Source: Uloborus plumipes
Lineage: Eukaryota > Arthropoda > Arachnida > Araneae > Uloboridae
Direction of reading: 5' to 3'
Assembly (NCBI GenBank): GCA_038373865.1
Contig: JAXGGA010003029.1
Span: 46,173 to 110,172 of the forward strand
DNA: 64,000 nucleotides
The notes beneath the pieces were generated by a model that ran no database searches, was not told the origin of the DNA, and saw only the letters and a list, made by a program, of their open reading frames with translations. Positions 36,689-46,664 of the stretch are shown here, piece by piece. Made by a program: the position numbers and the translations under genes. Within the stretch, counting starts at the first letter, position 1; each line of letters begins with the position of its first letter.

Positions 36689-37615
36689 CAGTGGCGTAAC
36701 AACTTTGTAAAAGCAGGGGGAGCCAGGTGCAGCGACAGAGCTTGGCGCTTTCTGGAGGGGGGGGGGGGCAAGACACACATAGTCACTTTACACTCAAACT
36801 CAATTATAAAGTCATAAATGTTCAGATAGAAAAATTTTGTGAATAATAGAAATTTTAAAATATTACTGTTTTGACAGAAGACGACAAGTTTAAATATACT
36901 TTTACGAAATTTATATGAATTTAGTTTTAGATGCTTTGCTCAGAAATAGGAAGGCTCGAATTTTTTTCCCGGAAAAACTATCAAGTGGTTCCTTATAAAA
37001 ATGACTTTAGACGATTTTTGACGACTTTTGAGGCTGTAATTTTTTTTAATCAAATTTTAGCAATTTCAGTGTTTAAAGCAAATTTTAGGCAATCTTTGGT
37101 TTCATTAGGGGCAGGAACTGAGTTAGCAAAATCATATTTGTCAAATTTTTCAAACCTGTAAGCTTAAAAAAGCACTTTTAAACGATTTTTAATGATTTTG
37201 AAAGCAATGGAGGTTCGGGACTCTCCTCTAGAAATTCTTGGAAATGTAATTCATAAACACGTAACTGAAACTTTGATTTTAGAAAAAAAGTTTTTTGAAA
37301 AATGCACTTCTACCAGAACTAAAAATAATTATCTTGTCTTTATCTTCCCGTCCAATGCACCTTGTAAAAGAGGTTACAATAGTTAAAATCCAGGTAATAC
37401 GGATTAAAAGTGGTATTAAAGAAAAACATTCAAATTGTGCACTTTAAACACTAAAAGTTCATTAGATGCTGTTAGAGCGTCTCAAATAATTTTTCTTTTG
37501 TTCTTCACCAAAAATGTACTGCAAAAAGTTTTAGTAAGGGAAATTTTCCGGGGGAGCTGAGCCGGTCTGAAATATTCCAGGGGGAGCCCAAGCTCCCCCG
37601 GTTCCTACGTCCCTG
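36689..37615. mobile_element. Non-autonomous hAT element, 927 bp
   Basis: It starts CAGTGGCGTAACAAC and ends, inverted, CAGGGACGTAGGAACCG. A perfect 8-bp duplication GACCATGA flanks it (36681-36688 and 37616-37623). Subterminal GGGGGAGCC and AGCTCCCCC words mirror each other. No transposase. The left end resembles that of the hAT element at 1-6693. Confidence 0.85.
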
Positions 37616-38154
37616 GACCATGAGTTTTCTGGTATTGTGAGATCGTCACGCTACTACCGACCTTGACCTTTTACCCGACGGAAGATTCTAGGTGCCTAAG
37701 AGTGCGGATTCGTCCCAAAAACTACTCTGTGGCAGTAGCGGATTTTATGGGGGGGGGGGCTCCCAAAGGCATAAAAATAATTTTACTTTTTATTTAATGT
37801 TTAATTGCTTTTTAATTTCTCCATAACATTCGTAAAAAATTTTGAACTATGTCTTTAAAAAAAGCTCATGCACAGCATATTTGAATAACATCACTTTGGT
37901 TTGCTATGGGAATAATATAGCAATCGGGGGTTAGACAGGGTAAAAGAATACATAAAACACAGGGTTTACGAAATCAGTGGTGCATAATATATATCACGAT
38001 TCATTCATTAATTCATCCGCGATGGAAAAAAGTGACGATTTCGTTTTGATAACTTTTTGTTTTAAATCATACTGACAGTTGTTTCTAAGTAATACCGTAT
38101 ATCATTTACGAATTAGGTTAAATAATATTGAATAATTTGATATAATTTTTAATA
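37616..38154. other. Non-coding stretch
   Basis: No gene. A possible unpaired transposon end (CAGTAGCGGATTTTATGGGG) lies at about 37732; no partner was found. Confidence 0.35.
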
Positions 38155-38937
38155 CAGTGTTTCCCAACCTTTTGAGCTCATCGCCCCCTTAAAGATGCTG
38201 ACTGACACCTATCGCCTCCCCCCTTCCTCTAAAAAACAATAAGTTGACCCAAGTGAACATCGATATTGTTGAAAATATAAGTACCTAACTTCAATTGAAG
38301 TAAAATGTACTCAATAAAGAAATTATAACCAATCACTTTTAAACTAAAAATATTAATAAAGAAGTAAAAATACCTTTGTGCTTTTGTCCTTTCACAAAGT
38401 GAACTGAAATATAACTGAAGCATTTGAAGGGAAACATCTAAAATTTTCGACGTACTTTTCAAAAAACAAAAGGATATTTTTCAAGAAATATTATTTTCTT
38501 TTCTACACTAACTAAAATCGTTGAAACTAAAGATTTGAATTAAAACAAATTTACACTTTGAAAATTTATAAAATTAGCAATAAATGACAAAATACTTCCT
38601 AAGGTTCATCCTAGGTGCAAGGAGGAAGCTCTTAAACTTTAATTTAAAGTTCAATTAGTTCTATTTGAATTCAAAAAGCGCGAAAAACGTATTAAAGGTT
38701 TTTAATTAATTTCTTCGTTAATTAATGTCATCAAAGCACGCCATCGCCACCTAGCTCAAGACACTCCGATCAACTCTAAACAACCGGTTTCGTACATGTT
38801 TACAATTTCGGTTTTCGCTAGTTTTATTTCTACCTTTTTTTCCCTTCTAAATACCCATCGCCCTTTAAAAATTTACCGCCCCTTTGAGGAGTCCAATCGC
38901 CCTTCAGGAGCAATCGCCCCCAAGCTGGGAACCACTG
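38155..38937. mobile_element. Non-autonomous hAT element, 783 bp
   Basis: The left end CAGTGTTTCCCAACCTTTTG and the right end, inverted, CAGTGGTTCCCAGCTTGGGG are typical Charlie/hAT-like termini. Flanking words TTTTAATA (38147-38154) and GTTTAATA (38938-38945) agree at 7 of 8 positions. Subterminal TCGCC words recur. There is no transposase. Confidence 0.8.
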
Positions 38938-39360
38938 GTTTAATAGTTAATCGGCTTAAAATGTTAAAATAAATTTTTTCCGCCACACATTCGAAGTAAA
39001 TTAGTACACGTATGTAATCTTTCTGCACTTTAAAGTAGATTGATTGACTTTATGTTTTTTTTCTCCCTCCCCCCAGTTTTTAAATTTAAAGGAACTTTGT
39101 GAGATTTTTTTAAATAAAAATGTAGGGGGAAGCACTTTTTACTTTTCTGGGCCACCTCACACCAGGGTGGTGTGACCACCCTGGTGTGACCCCCCCCCCA
39201 CCACCACTCATCACCTCTGGGCCACCACTATTTCTGTATCCACTCCTGCTCTGTGGCAGATATAATGTGATAATCGTTAGCATTACGGTAAACAAGCACA
39301 AAATGTGACATGTGAAAAAGTCATGACCCACAAAATGTCTCACTACCTTTTTTTTCTAAC

Positions 39361-39520
39361 TTTGGCCGATAGCCTCTAGCCAGTTCGCGAACTGGCTGGT
39401 CAAAGCCCGAAATCAAGGAAAGATCGGACTTTGGCCGGTCATTTTGAGGCGATATTGGCCATTTCGCGAAGTGGCCGGCCAATTCGCGAACTGGCCAACT
39501 TCCAGCTTTGGCCGTAACAT
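39361..39520. repeat. GGCC-rich palindromic repeat
   Basis: Contains CCAGTTCGCGAACTGG and CCATTTCGCGAAGTGG followed by CCGGCCAATTCGCGAACTGG, interspersed with CTTTGGCC. The same vocabulary occurs at 29775-29815 and 36405-36460. The words are near-perfect inverted repeats centred on TCGCGA. An unidentified interspersed repeat. Confidence 0.6.
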
Positions 39521-39538
39521 ATACATCATGTATACATG

Positions 39539-39963
39539 AGTAGGGTAATAATGGGCGTTCTGCAACGGCAGGAGGCTGTGCGGCTCAGCCGCCTCCCAGA
39601 GCCGCCTGTGACCTCCCCTCCGCCGCCTGTGACCTCCCCTCCGCCGCCTCCCCCACCCAATCCGCCGCCTCCTCCCACAGCCGCCTCCCCAGGGCCGCGA
39701 GGATTTTAGTTTTGGGATGGCAACATCCAAGTTTTGATTTCTTGAAATGGCAACAGGTTTGGTTGTCATGCCAACCAATGTTTTGGTTTCTTTGAATGGC
39801 AACACTTGTGTAATATTTTACAGAGTTAATTTCGATCGTGCTGCCATCTATCGATGGAATTATTTATTTTTCTTGAACTTTGAATATTTTCACGAACTTA
39901 ATTTTATTTTAGGTGCTCGTGGCGCCATCTATTGAGTGAACGAATTTAATTCTTTTTTTTTTA
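39539..39963 (+). repeat. Left terminal inverted repeat of the Maverick
   Basis: It pairs with 49684-50099. The outer 170 bp are GC-rich with two copies of a CTGTGACCTCCCCTCCGCCG-type unit; the right arm has three. The inner part reads GTTGCCATTTCAAGAAATC inverted and GGCGCCATCTATTGAGTG. The left arm also has an extra stretch of about 25 bp (GGGATGGCAACATCCAAG) absent from the right arm. Arm identity is otherwise high. Confidence 0.85.
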
Positions 39964-39984
39964 TTTTCGGACTTAGTCAATTTC

Positions 39985-40063
39985 CCGAAGCGGGGTTCGA
40001 ACTCGAACCAAAAGTTTTCCGCTTGCTTATCAGAAGAATGCGCAAGCCAACTACGCTATGGTG
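39985..40063 (-). repeat. tRNA-like sequence in the left Maverick end
   Basis: The minus strand has a perfect A box TAGCGTAGTTGG and a B box AGTTCGAACCC (9 of 11), about 50 bp apart. It points toward the left end of the element. Its mirror position on the right is held by another tRNA-like segment (49561-49650) of different sequence. Confidence 0.5.
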
Positions 40064-40326
40064 TTCTTACTCTCGACAGTGCTAATAGGAATCACAATAT
40101 AATTTAAGATTATATCGCCGTCTGTTGATTACACGATGATGTTAATTTGCATGCTAACTTATTTTGTAATTCGAACTTTGTTTAATTTTTAAGACTTAGT
40201 TTTTGTAACCTATTTCAATATAATTTTTGATTTTAAAGAACGATGATGCTGACATCTGTTGATGGAAATTTATTTTTTTTTCGAATTTAATTATTTCTTC
40301 GAACTTAATTTATTTTTCAAGCCGAA

Positions 40327-40800
40327 ATCGGACTTTGTCAATGAAAATTAATTTTTTTATGTTTACGATAATCCGACCCTGTGTAATGATTAACTAATTT
40401 TTTATTAACCTACTAATTTAATTAGTAATTAGTCGAATTTAATTAATTTCACACCATCGAAAGATAATATTATTTAGGAATTCCCAACTTTGCATGCTTC
40501 TTTACGAATTTTACAGTTTTTCAGTTTGCCCCTCTTGCTTTTACATGTTAATTTAAGAACTTTAACTTTTTTTCTACGAGTTTAATTTTCTTTTTCGGAC
40601 TTTGTCGATTTTTTCAGACCGAAATGGGAACTTTGTTAGTGAAAATTAATTTTTTAATACTGTTGATCGCTGTAATGAATAACTATTTGTAATTGCCCCA
40701 TCATTTTAATTAGTAATTATTCGAATTTAATCAATTTCACACCATCGAATGAGAATATTATTTAGGAATTCCCGACTTTGCATGCTTCTTCGCGAATATC
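40327..40800. repeat. Subterminal tandem repeat, unit about 285 bp
   Basis: Two copies share GTTAGTGAAAATTAATTTTT-like sequence, TTTAATTAGTAATTA, TTCACACCATCGAA, ATATTATTTAGGAATTCCC and GACTTTGCATGCTTCTT (about 40335-40515 and 40620-40800). No protein frame. The stretch 40064-41277 before the oxygenase gene is otherwise AT-rich; a small frame at 40833-41027 is not supported. Confidence 0.7.
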
Positions 40801-41277
40801 AATTGAAGTTGTAGACTCACCCGTTCGACACGATGTCAACTCGTACATATCCCGATTTTCAGGGAGGATTTCTCGGCAAGCTCTTTCCTTGGGTACCTTC
40901 TCCATCCACAAAATGCAAGCTACTACATAGAAGTCGAACACTCAACTGGCGTGTAATCAGAAAGATAAGTGAATCATTACTGATAACTGATGACCACGTG
41001 ATTGTCCACGGATTAAACATCGGATGATATTGATAAGCTTGCGGTTAGGGGTCGATGAATCAATGTCTACAAGAGTGGGTCCCTACCTCATGTGATAAGA
41101 GATTACACATACTTTCTTGTGATTATCTTGATGATTAAATGACACGTGATGTTTAATCAATCCGACTGCAACGCCACGAATTGATATCTCATTGTGACCA
41201 TTTCCAAATGCATTCTTCCTCCTGATTTCATTGTGTTCAGTTGCTAGTTTTATGCTGGTTGAGAAATTAAAAAAAAA

Positions 41278-43062
41278 ATGGATTACGCACTTTCTTCAAA
41301 TGCCCTGAACGTTCAAGTAAAAGAACGCTTTTACACTCGTACAGAAGCTGATGCTATATTCAAAGAACTTTTAAACATTCCATTTCAACCCATTAATGTT
41401 GTGGTGTACGGAAAACATTATACACCGAAACGCAAATCGTATGCCTTCGGTGACGAAGGACTGGACTATCGTTACTCCGGCACCTCGAATCCGGCTCATA
41501 TGTGGAATCCGATGATGTTGAAAATTAAAGAGGATGTTGAAAAGGCTACGGGCAAGTCATACAAGTATGCCCTACTCAATTTTTATCCAGATGGAAGTGC
41601 AGCTCTTGGCCAGCATAAAGACAACGAGAAAAGCATAGATCCATCCAGCGGCGTTGCCTGTGTCAACTTTGAAGTCTCCAGAACCCTCTCCTTTGAAAGA
41701 CTTGGATTCCCGCCTCAAGAATTAGAGTGTCAGCATGGTAGTTTGTATGTTATGCTGCCGCCCACCAATGAACTATTCACCCATGGGATTAAACCCAACA
41801 GAGCTGTGACTCTGCCGAGGATCAGCATCACCTTTCGAAACATCATGAGCAATGTGATCCCACCTGCAACGAAACGTTTGTGGTCCGAGACGTGGACCCT
41901 GGATGATTTTCCTCTCTTCAGTCAGTCTGAAATGGAAATTGTATCGACTAGCTCTCCACGTCGAAGAAAAGTTCCATGCCGAACTGCCCTCCCTCAATCT
42001 GTTTTTAAAAGTGGAGAATCGAACCTCGAGAATGCATCGACGATGATATGCACCCCAGCGGAGATGTGCACTACATCAGAGATGGACGACCCCGTGGAGA
42101 TTGACAACCCAGTGGAGACGTGTATCCCAACGGAAAAGATTGAAGTTCCAACATTAGAGAAACCTCTGCTGAATCCCTCGCCCCTTGTGTCTTCAACAAG
42201 CTTGACCGAATCTGTGCAAAGTTCCTCTCCGAGTGACACAGTGTTTAAAGTGTCGTCTTCTTCTTCTCAGCCATCCGCCGGAGAACAATCAGCGGATTGG
42301 CTTGACATATTCTTACAAAATGCATTCAAACGTTTTGACGAGCGCAACTTAAACGTTTTGGAGCTCGATAATGATCTTCAAATTAATGTGTGTTTACGAA
42401 AAAATGGAAAAATCACGATTGTGCTTGAAAATAGTGTTTCAGGTGTTAAAATTAATTTTCAACCACTGAGTTGGATTTATTTTCAAAGAAAAATATGGGA
42501 ATACAATTCCAGATACTCCAGCAGTAATTTTGTAGCAGGAAACGATGCACTTGTTGTTTGTAGAAATGGTGACTGTGAAATTTATCAACTTGTAGAAACC
42601 GTTGAAGAATTTGCGATGAAGAAAGGATGTATCGTCCTCAGAGAATACGATATAAAGAAAATAAAGGAAGATAATATGAGTTTAGATGAAAAAATTTTGG
42701 AGGCCGTATTTGATCATTTCCGACAAATGTTAAAATGCGAAGAAATGCAATTTTTTCAAAATCCTGTTGACGAAGTGGAAACATTTGAAATTATCTTTGA
42801 CTGTTTTATCGGAGAAATGCGTGCATGTATTAACATGAACTATGAATGTACAGGATGTAAATGTAATCATCCCTCACAGAAGCGACACGAATGCATGTCA
42901 CTAACAGTAAAAGAAAAATATTACACTATGGATAACAACATTTTTATATGCATTGACTTTTTAAAACTCGTAAATGATTTATCTACTAAAGTGAAAATGT
43001 GTGATAATGAAATTAAAAAAATGACTGTGGAGTATTTGAAAGCTCTAATGGATGATTTGTAA
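41278..43062 (+). CDS. AlkB-like 2OG-Fe(II) oxygenase with long C-terminal extension
   Basis: 594 aa, ATG at 41278 after an A-rich leader. Residues about 10-190 form an AlkB-type dioxygenase: NFYPDGSAALGQHKDNE holds the iron ligands H113 and D115, then HG(S) and FTHGIKP with H169, then RISITFR with R181 and R187 to bind 2-oxoglutarate. This order is typical of ALKBH2/3-like enzymes that remove alkyl groups from nucleic-acid bases. Residues about 225-330 are a Ser/Thr/Pro-rich linker. Residues 330-390 (ICLRKNGKI-like strands, then an aromatic helix) look vaguely like a PC4-type DNA-binding fold (speculative). The C terminus has a Cys-rich patch ECTGCKCNHP. It is the only rightward gene of the element and takes the space normally held by polymerase. 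AATAAA lies at 43093. Confidence 0.85.
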   Translation: MDYALSSNALNVQVKERFYTRTEADAIFKELLNIPFQPINVVVYGKHYTPKRKSYAFGDEGLDYRYSGTSNPAHMWNPMMLKIKEDVEKATGKSYKYALLNFYPDGSAALGQHKDNEKSIDPSSGVACVNFEVSRTLSFERLGFPPQELECQHGSLYVMLPPTNELFTHGIKPNRAVTLPRISITFRNIMSNVIPPATKRLWSETWTLDDFPLFSQSEMEIVSTSSPRRRKVPCRTALPQSVFKSGESNLENASTMICTPAEMCTTSEMDDPVEIDNPVETCIPTEKIEVPTLEKPLLNPSPLVSSTSLTESVQSSSPSDTVFKVSSSSSQPSAGEQSADWLDIFLQNAFKRFDERNLNVLELDNDLQINVCLRKNGKITIVLENSVSGVKINFQPLSWIYFQRKIWEYNSRYSSSNFVAGNDALVVCRNGDCEIYQLVETVEEFAMKKGCIVLREYDIKKIKEDNMSLDEKILEAVFDHFRQMLKCEEMQFFQNPVDEVETFEIIFDCFIGEMRACINMNYECTGCKCNHPSQKRHECMSLTVKEKYYTMDNNIFICIDFLKLVNDLSTKVKMCDNEIKKMTVEYLKALMDDL

Positions 43063-43092
43063 GTACTTTTCCAAATATTATTGAAAATGTTC

Positions 43093-43098
43093 AATAAA
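43093..43098 (+). terminator. Poly(A) signal of the oxygenase gene
   Basis: AATAAA lies 31 bp after the stop codon. A minus-strand AATAAA (43197-43202) overlaps the stop of the convergent block, leaving an intergenic gap of about 140 bp with a poly(A) signal for each direction. Confidence 0.6.
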
Positions 43099-43200
43099 TG
43101 TATTATTTTGTTTAACTTTTTTTTTTCTATGTTTTCATTTGCATGCATTTAATCAATAATGATCAGAGAGAGACAATGATTCAATAGCAATTTTTTTTTA

Positions 43201-43839
43201 TTAATACATACTATCCCATTTTACATTTGATTTTCTCTTCCTTTTGTGATGATTAACAATTTTAGGAGAAAGAACAGGTTTTCCATCATCTTCTTCAGTG
43301 ACAATTTTCTTTTCATACAGATTTTTATTTTTCACGAAAAATTTAGGAACATTCATTTCTTGTAATGAATTTAAAAATTCATTTATCCACGGAATATCGG
43401 CATTTTTTTTCTTGTGACTGAAAATCAAATTTAATAAATCAGCAATATTCGAATGTTCAATCTTCTGATTTTTATAAATGACTTCACCCTTCTCGTTCCA
43501 TGTGAGGATATCGGAATGTCTTTTCATAATGTCTAATAAGTTGTGAGCTTGATTCAAGTATTGTTTATTAATACTGTTGAATATAGTCGACTCGTATTGC
43601 TGAGGATTTTCTTCTGCTTTACTTTCTTCTCGAGGTGGGATCCAAGGAGGGTTATTTTCTGCTAGATTTAATTTCTTTTGCAGTAATTCTGTATACTTTG
43701 CCAATTTTTCATGTTCTTCAAGATTGCTTTGCAAAATATTCATCATCTGCATATCAAGTTCGCTTAACTGTTTCGGTGAAACAGTATGCTTTGAAACCAT
43801 CTCTTCAGGAATTAGAGCGTACTTCCTCGCGTGGTCCAT
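43201..43839 (-). CDS. Maverick protein of unknown function, 212 aa
   Basis: ATG at 43839; the last gene of the leftward block. The N terminus (YALIPEEMVSKH) and the helical, charged body rich in E, K and N resemble small conserved Polinton proteins of unknown role. Residues about 20-65 are likely coiled coil. A hydrophobic segment IADLLNLIFS lies near 135, and the C terminus is strongly basic (HHKRKRKSNVKW). It overlaps the preceding gene by 35 bp in another frame. A structural or DNA-binding role is only a guess. The stop codon overlaps a minus-strand AATAAA. Confidence 0.7.
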   Translation of the reverse strand: MDHARKYALIPEEMVSKHTVSPKQLSELDMQMMNILQSNLEEHEKLAKYTELLQKKLNLAENNPPWIPPREESKAEENPQQYESTIFNSINKQYLNQAHNLLDIMKRHSDILTWNEKGEVIYKNQKIEHSNIADLLNLIFSHKKKNADIPWINEFLNSLQEMNVPKFFVKNKNLYEKKIVTEEDDGKPVLSPKIVNHHKRKRKSNVKWDSMY

Positions 43840-44158
43840 TGCCGAAAAGTGTTGATAATATATTCACAGCAGCGGGAATAAGGAAACTTAGAAAACCGCC
43901 TTTTTGAACAACCAACTTTCGTTTCTTAGCTAAAGCTAATTTTCGATCAGCTAGCTTACGCAGAGTTGTTTTATGCTTTGATAAGTTCTTCTTTTGATGT
44001 TTCGAGAGAGGTATATTTCCACAGAGCACGTTGTGGCTGCACTCACATATAGCCCTGATACAATTCACATTGATTTTTTTCAGTAACTCTTTTTGCAGCT
44101 TTGCAGGGCAAATTTGCAAGAGATGTAGCTCATTCAGCTGTTGCTTCGTGATTGTCAT
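43805..44158 (-). CDS. Small Maverick protein with basic centre and hydrophobic tail, 117 aa
   Basis: ATG at 44158. Helical N terminus (LNELHLLQICPAKLQKELL), then a lysine-rich region of about residues 55-85 (LADRKLALAKKRKLVVQ), then KGGFLSFLIPAAVNILSTLF, a glycine pair followed by an apolar helix. Polintons commonly encode a short protein of this layout. The GG step is a plausible cleavage site for the adenain-type protease encoded two genes upstream, releasing a membrane-active or DNA-binding peptide by analogy with adenovirus minor proteins. That processing is inferred. It sits 38 bp after the ATPase gene. Confidence 0.7.
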   Translation of the reverse strand: MTITKQQLNELHLLQICPAKLQKELLKKINVNCIRAICECSHNVLCGNIPLSKHQKKNLSKHKTTLRKLADRKLALAKKRKLVVQKGGFLSFLIPAAVNILSTLFGNGPREEVRSNS

Positions 44159-44196
44159 GATTGCAAATGATTTGCATTATTTATATCTTTACATTT

Positions 44197-44859
44197 TTAT
44201 ACTGCTCTTCTTTGGTATATGAATTGCGTTTCGTTGGGAAGAATATTTGTGCGTAATCTCATTTTTTCAGGAGTGTCATTTCTCAAGTCAATCAATAGAT
44301 AAGAAAAATTTTTCTTGGTTGCGTCATCAAACACCTCTTGGAAAAATCTCAAATGTCTTGGGAAAATCTGTTTCCCCAAATGAGTCACTTGACTCAAATC
44401 TCTCCTATTTTTGAAAAGAAGGATGTAATGTGCATTTAAAGTAATTTCACGCATTTCTTTTCCTTTGTGAAAGAAATTCTGTGTAATAAATATAATTGAA
44501 ATGTTGAGATGGTGACTTCCGCGGGTAAATAGTTTTGTGATGGCATCATTTTTTCCACACTCAGCCATCAGATCATCAATGATAAATAATGTATTATCAC
44601 CTAACAAGTCCATATAATTCGTGGGAAATCCTTCGATGAATGTAACATCGGGTATCGTATCATACAAACTTTGATACACACCATAGAACCATACGACTTT
44701 GTCCGGTACTTTTGAAAACATTTCATGTCTATGTTTCAAAATACGTGAAATAAGATGACTCTTCCCACTTCCGGTTGGACCCGACGCCACCATGGTAAAG
44801 CTAACTTGTAACTTTGGAAATTCCATCGTGAATGAGAGACAGACAAGAATGATATTCAT
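44197..44859 (-). CDS. DNA-packaging ATPase (FtsK/HerA, A32-like)
   Basis: 220 aa. Walker A GPTGSGKSH at about residues 27-35, Walker B LFIIDDLM at about 91-98, and a conserved ISIIFITQN strand at about 120-128, as in packaging ATPases of Polintons, virophages and large DNA viruses. The expected role is to pump the element's DNA into a capsid. An alternative start at M12 (MEFPKL) is possible; the first ATG at 44859 is kept because it is only 12 bp from the preceding stop. Length is usual for the Polinton family. No break seen. Confidence 0.9.
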   Translation of the reverse strand: MNIILVCLSFTMEFPKLQVSFTMVASGPTGSGKSHLISRILKHRHEMFSKVPDKVVWFYGVYQSLYDTIPDVTFIEGFPTNYMDLLGDNTLFIIDDLMAECGKNDAITKLFTRGSHHLNISIIFITQNFFHKGKEMREITLNAHYILLFKNRRDLSQVTHLGKQIFPRHLRFFQEVFDDATKKNFSYLLIDLRNDTPEKMRLRTNILPNETQFIYQRRAV

Positions 44860-44871
44860 TTAAATGCAAAT

Positions 44872-45345
44872 TTATTGATTGAAATTCGGAAATACATGAA
44901 AATAATTGGCTACAAAATTATAGACACTTTTATCATTACAAACATGTTTGTTCACAAAAGTTGACAATATGGTTTTCAGTGAATGACCGCGACATTTTGA
45001 ATATAAGTAATAAATACAATATTGGCCACACACGGCCGTGACATTACTTTGCAAGGTCATAGGATTATAAGTCACATTTGGGAATTGAGATACAAAATCG
45101 TGAATATGGCCTTTGAAAAAAGATGGTGGATTTCCATAAGAATCAAAAAATTCCAGTTGACGATCAATATAAAAAGCCACCCAATGGCTTCCAGATTCGC
45201 CCGACTTGTCCACATTTGCAATAAAACAGGCTGGGGTCTTATTAATTTTGATATCACTTAAATAATCACTGGGAAACACTCCCAGAAAATATTTTTTGGT
45301 GATTGAATCGCTTTGCAGAACACTTTGTATTTGATTCGAATCCAT
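44872..45345 (-). CDS. Adenain-like cysteine protease
   Basis: 157 aa from the ATG at 45345, which is 1 bp after the stop of the capsid gene. Catalytic pattern: H54 in GSHWVAFY, an acidic partner D68 in FFDSYG, the oxyanion Gln Q99 in TLQSN, and C106 in VCGQYC. The Gln-to-Cys spacing of seven matches adenovirus proteases, and the CG step is shared with Ulp1/SENP enzymes. Such proteases mature virion proteins. The gene lies between the capsid and ATPase genes, a usual Polinton neighbourhood. All catalytic residues are present, so it may be active. Confidence 0.88.
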   Translation of the reverse strand: MDSNQIQSVLQSDSITKKYFLGVFPSDYLSDIKINKTPACFIANVDKSGESGSHWVAFYIDRQLEFFDSYGNPPSFFKGHIHDFVSQFPNVTYNPMTLQSNVTAVCGQYCIYYLYSKCRGHSLKTILSTFVNKHVCNDKSVYNFVANYFHVFPNFNQ

Positions 45346-45346
45346 T

Positions 45347-46654
45347 CTAATTGGCAAAATCGCATAACACGTGACGTGACTTTGTAATTTCGATCACGTT
45401 TTGAAATTCTGCATAGACTAGCAATGATAGAGTTTCGGCGATTGCTTTGCTAAATTTAATTTCAACTCTCAAATTTCCTTGATGTTGTAAATTTAAATGA
45501 GGTCCGTTACACATATCAGCAGAGAGATCGAAACAATATAATGCATTTCCTTTTGAAAATTGTTCACGCGATACATAGTTACCCTTATCACTGTTAAATC
45601 CTTCAAACAGACTGTAGTAAGCACAAATGTAATTATTACTTTCAAAATCTAGTTCCAATGGTTTACTCGGTACAGGTTGACCGTCTACATAAATAGCAAC
45701 AAAATTTGCATTATGATGAGCAAACAGAAATGGATTCTTGTGATATTGTCCGTTCATGGCAGCATTTTCAACACATCCAATCACCACTCTTTTAGGCATT
45801 ACACCTAAAAATACATTATCTTGTGTGAAGGAAAAACTTCCTTTCGAAATAGAATAGGTCTTGCATAGAACTCGGTCGATGGGATACTTGGCTGAAGTTT
45901 CTTCTAAAGCCTTTGCATGCCCGAGAGAAACACCAGGGCTGACTTGCACTTTTCGAATGAATAGAGAGGCATGATCTAATACAACTTTATAGTCGGCACC
46001 TTCTTTGTTTGACAAGAGGCAGAACGGAGCACTACTTCGAATCATCTTAATTTTAATATCGACCAAATTTAACATAAGGCGATTCTGTTCGAAAATATCA
46101 CAGTGGAGCTTTCCGAGAAGTTCGAAGTCGTTACTATTTTTACTGAGTTCGTATCTTGCTTTTAATCCGTCATCTGCTCCTTCAGCGGTGGGATCGATTT
46201 CAGTAGGATTGGAGTCTTTGTAAAACATCTCACAGGTGAGTAAACTTTTCTTTGCATCTTCTCCATAATTTAAAAGAGTTTCAATATATGCACGATAGGG
46301 ATAGGTATTGCTTGCCGAAGATATATTTCGCTCATTCAAGCTGACGTCGATTTGTGAAAAAAGAGAATGCAGGAATAAGTTGGTCGGGACAACGGGTTCT
46401 TTGACAGGTAACACGGATCCATCAGGTTTGACTATTTTCACTTTCAGGTAGATGTAGGAAGCTGAGAGGTCTGCATATTCTGATCCTGATCCTGATATTA
46501 AGTACTCCAGAGGACCACCATCTTTCACACTTGCAATAGGATGATATTCAACAAATTGTCCCTTTTCAATAGCGGCCTGAGTAGGAGGCAGCGTAAATAA
46601 GTCTAGTTCAGATTTCACACATGCTTCGGAATCGCGATGGATGAGAGATGCCAT
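45347..46654 (-). CDS. Major capsid protein candidate (F54H12.2-like)
   Basis: 435 aa, ATG at 46654. From recall, it resembles the family widely annotated as uncharacterised protein F54H12.2-like, found in many invertebrate genomes beside Maverick integrases. The N terminus has FTLPPTQAAIEKGQFVEYHP, then many beta-strand-like stretches (ASYIYLKVKIV, IDVSLNERNI, DFELLGKLHCDIF, SFSFTQDNVFLGVMPKRVVI). Length and strand density suit a double jelly-roll capsid subunit, but the fold was not tested. It is flanked by the protease and core-like genes. No frame break is visible. Confidence 0.75.
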   Translation of the reverse strand: MASLIHRDSEACVKSELDLFTLPPTQAAIEKGQFVEYHPIASVKDGGPLEYLISGSGSEYADLSASYIYLKVKIVKPDGSVLPVKEPVVPTNLFLHSLFSQIDVSLNERNISSASNTYPYRAYIETLLNYGEDAKKSLLTCEMFYKDSNPTEIDPTAEGADDGLKARYELSKNSNDFELLGKLHCDIFEQNRLMLNLVDIKIKMIRSSAPFCLLSNKEGADYKVVLDHASLFIRKVQVSPGVSLGHAKALEETSAKYPIDRVLCKTYSISKGSFSFTQDNVFLGVMPKRVVIGCVENAAMNGQYHKNPFLFAHHNANFVAIYVDGQPVPSKPLELDFESNNYICAYYSLFEGFNSDKGNYVSREQFSKGNALYCFDLSADMCNGPHLNLQHQGNLRVEIKFSKAIAETLSLLVYAEFQNVIEITKSRHVLCDFAN

Positions 46655-46664
46655 TTTTTTTTTC

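Noticed and set aside
39413..39805. Arg/Gly-rich frame at the left Maverick end, and Pro/Gly-rich frames at 49905-50168
   Set aside because: They come from the GC-rich minisatellite in the terminal inverted repeats.
40833..41027. 64-codon plus-strand frame upstream of the oxygenase gene
   Set aside because: Lies in subterminal non-coding DNA, short, no recognisable motif; no support as a Maverick gene.
45022..45261. Plus-strand frames over the protease gene
   Set aside because: Antisense shadows of the adenain-like protease, whose catalytic residues are all on the minus strand.
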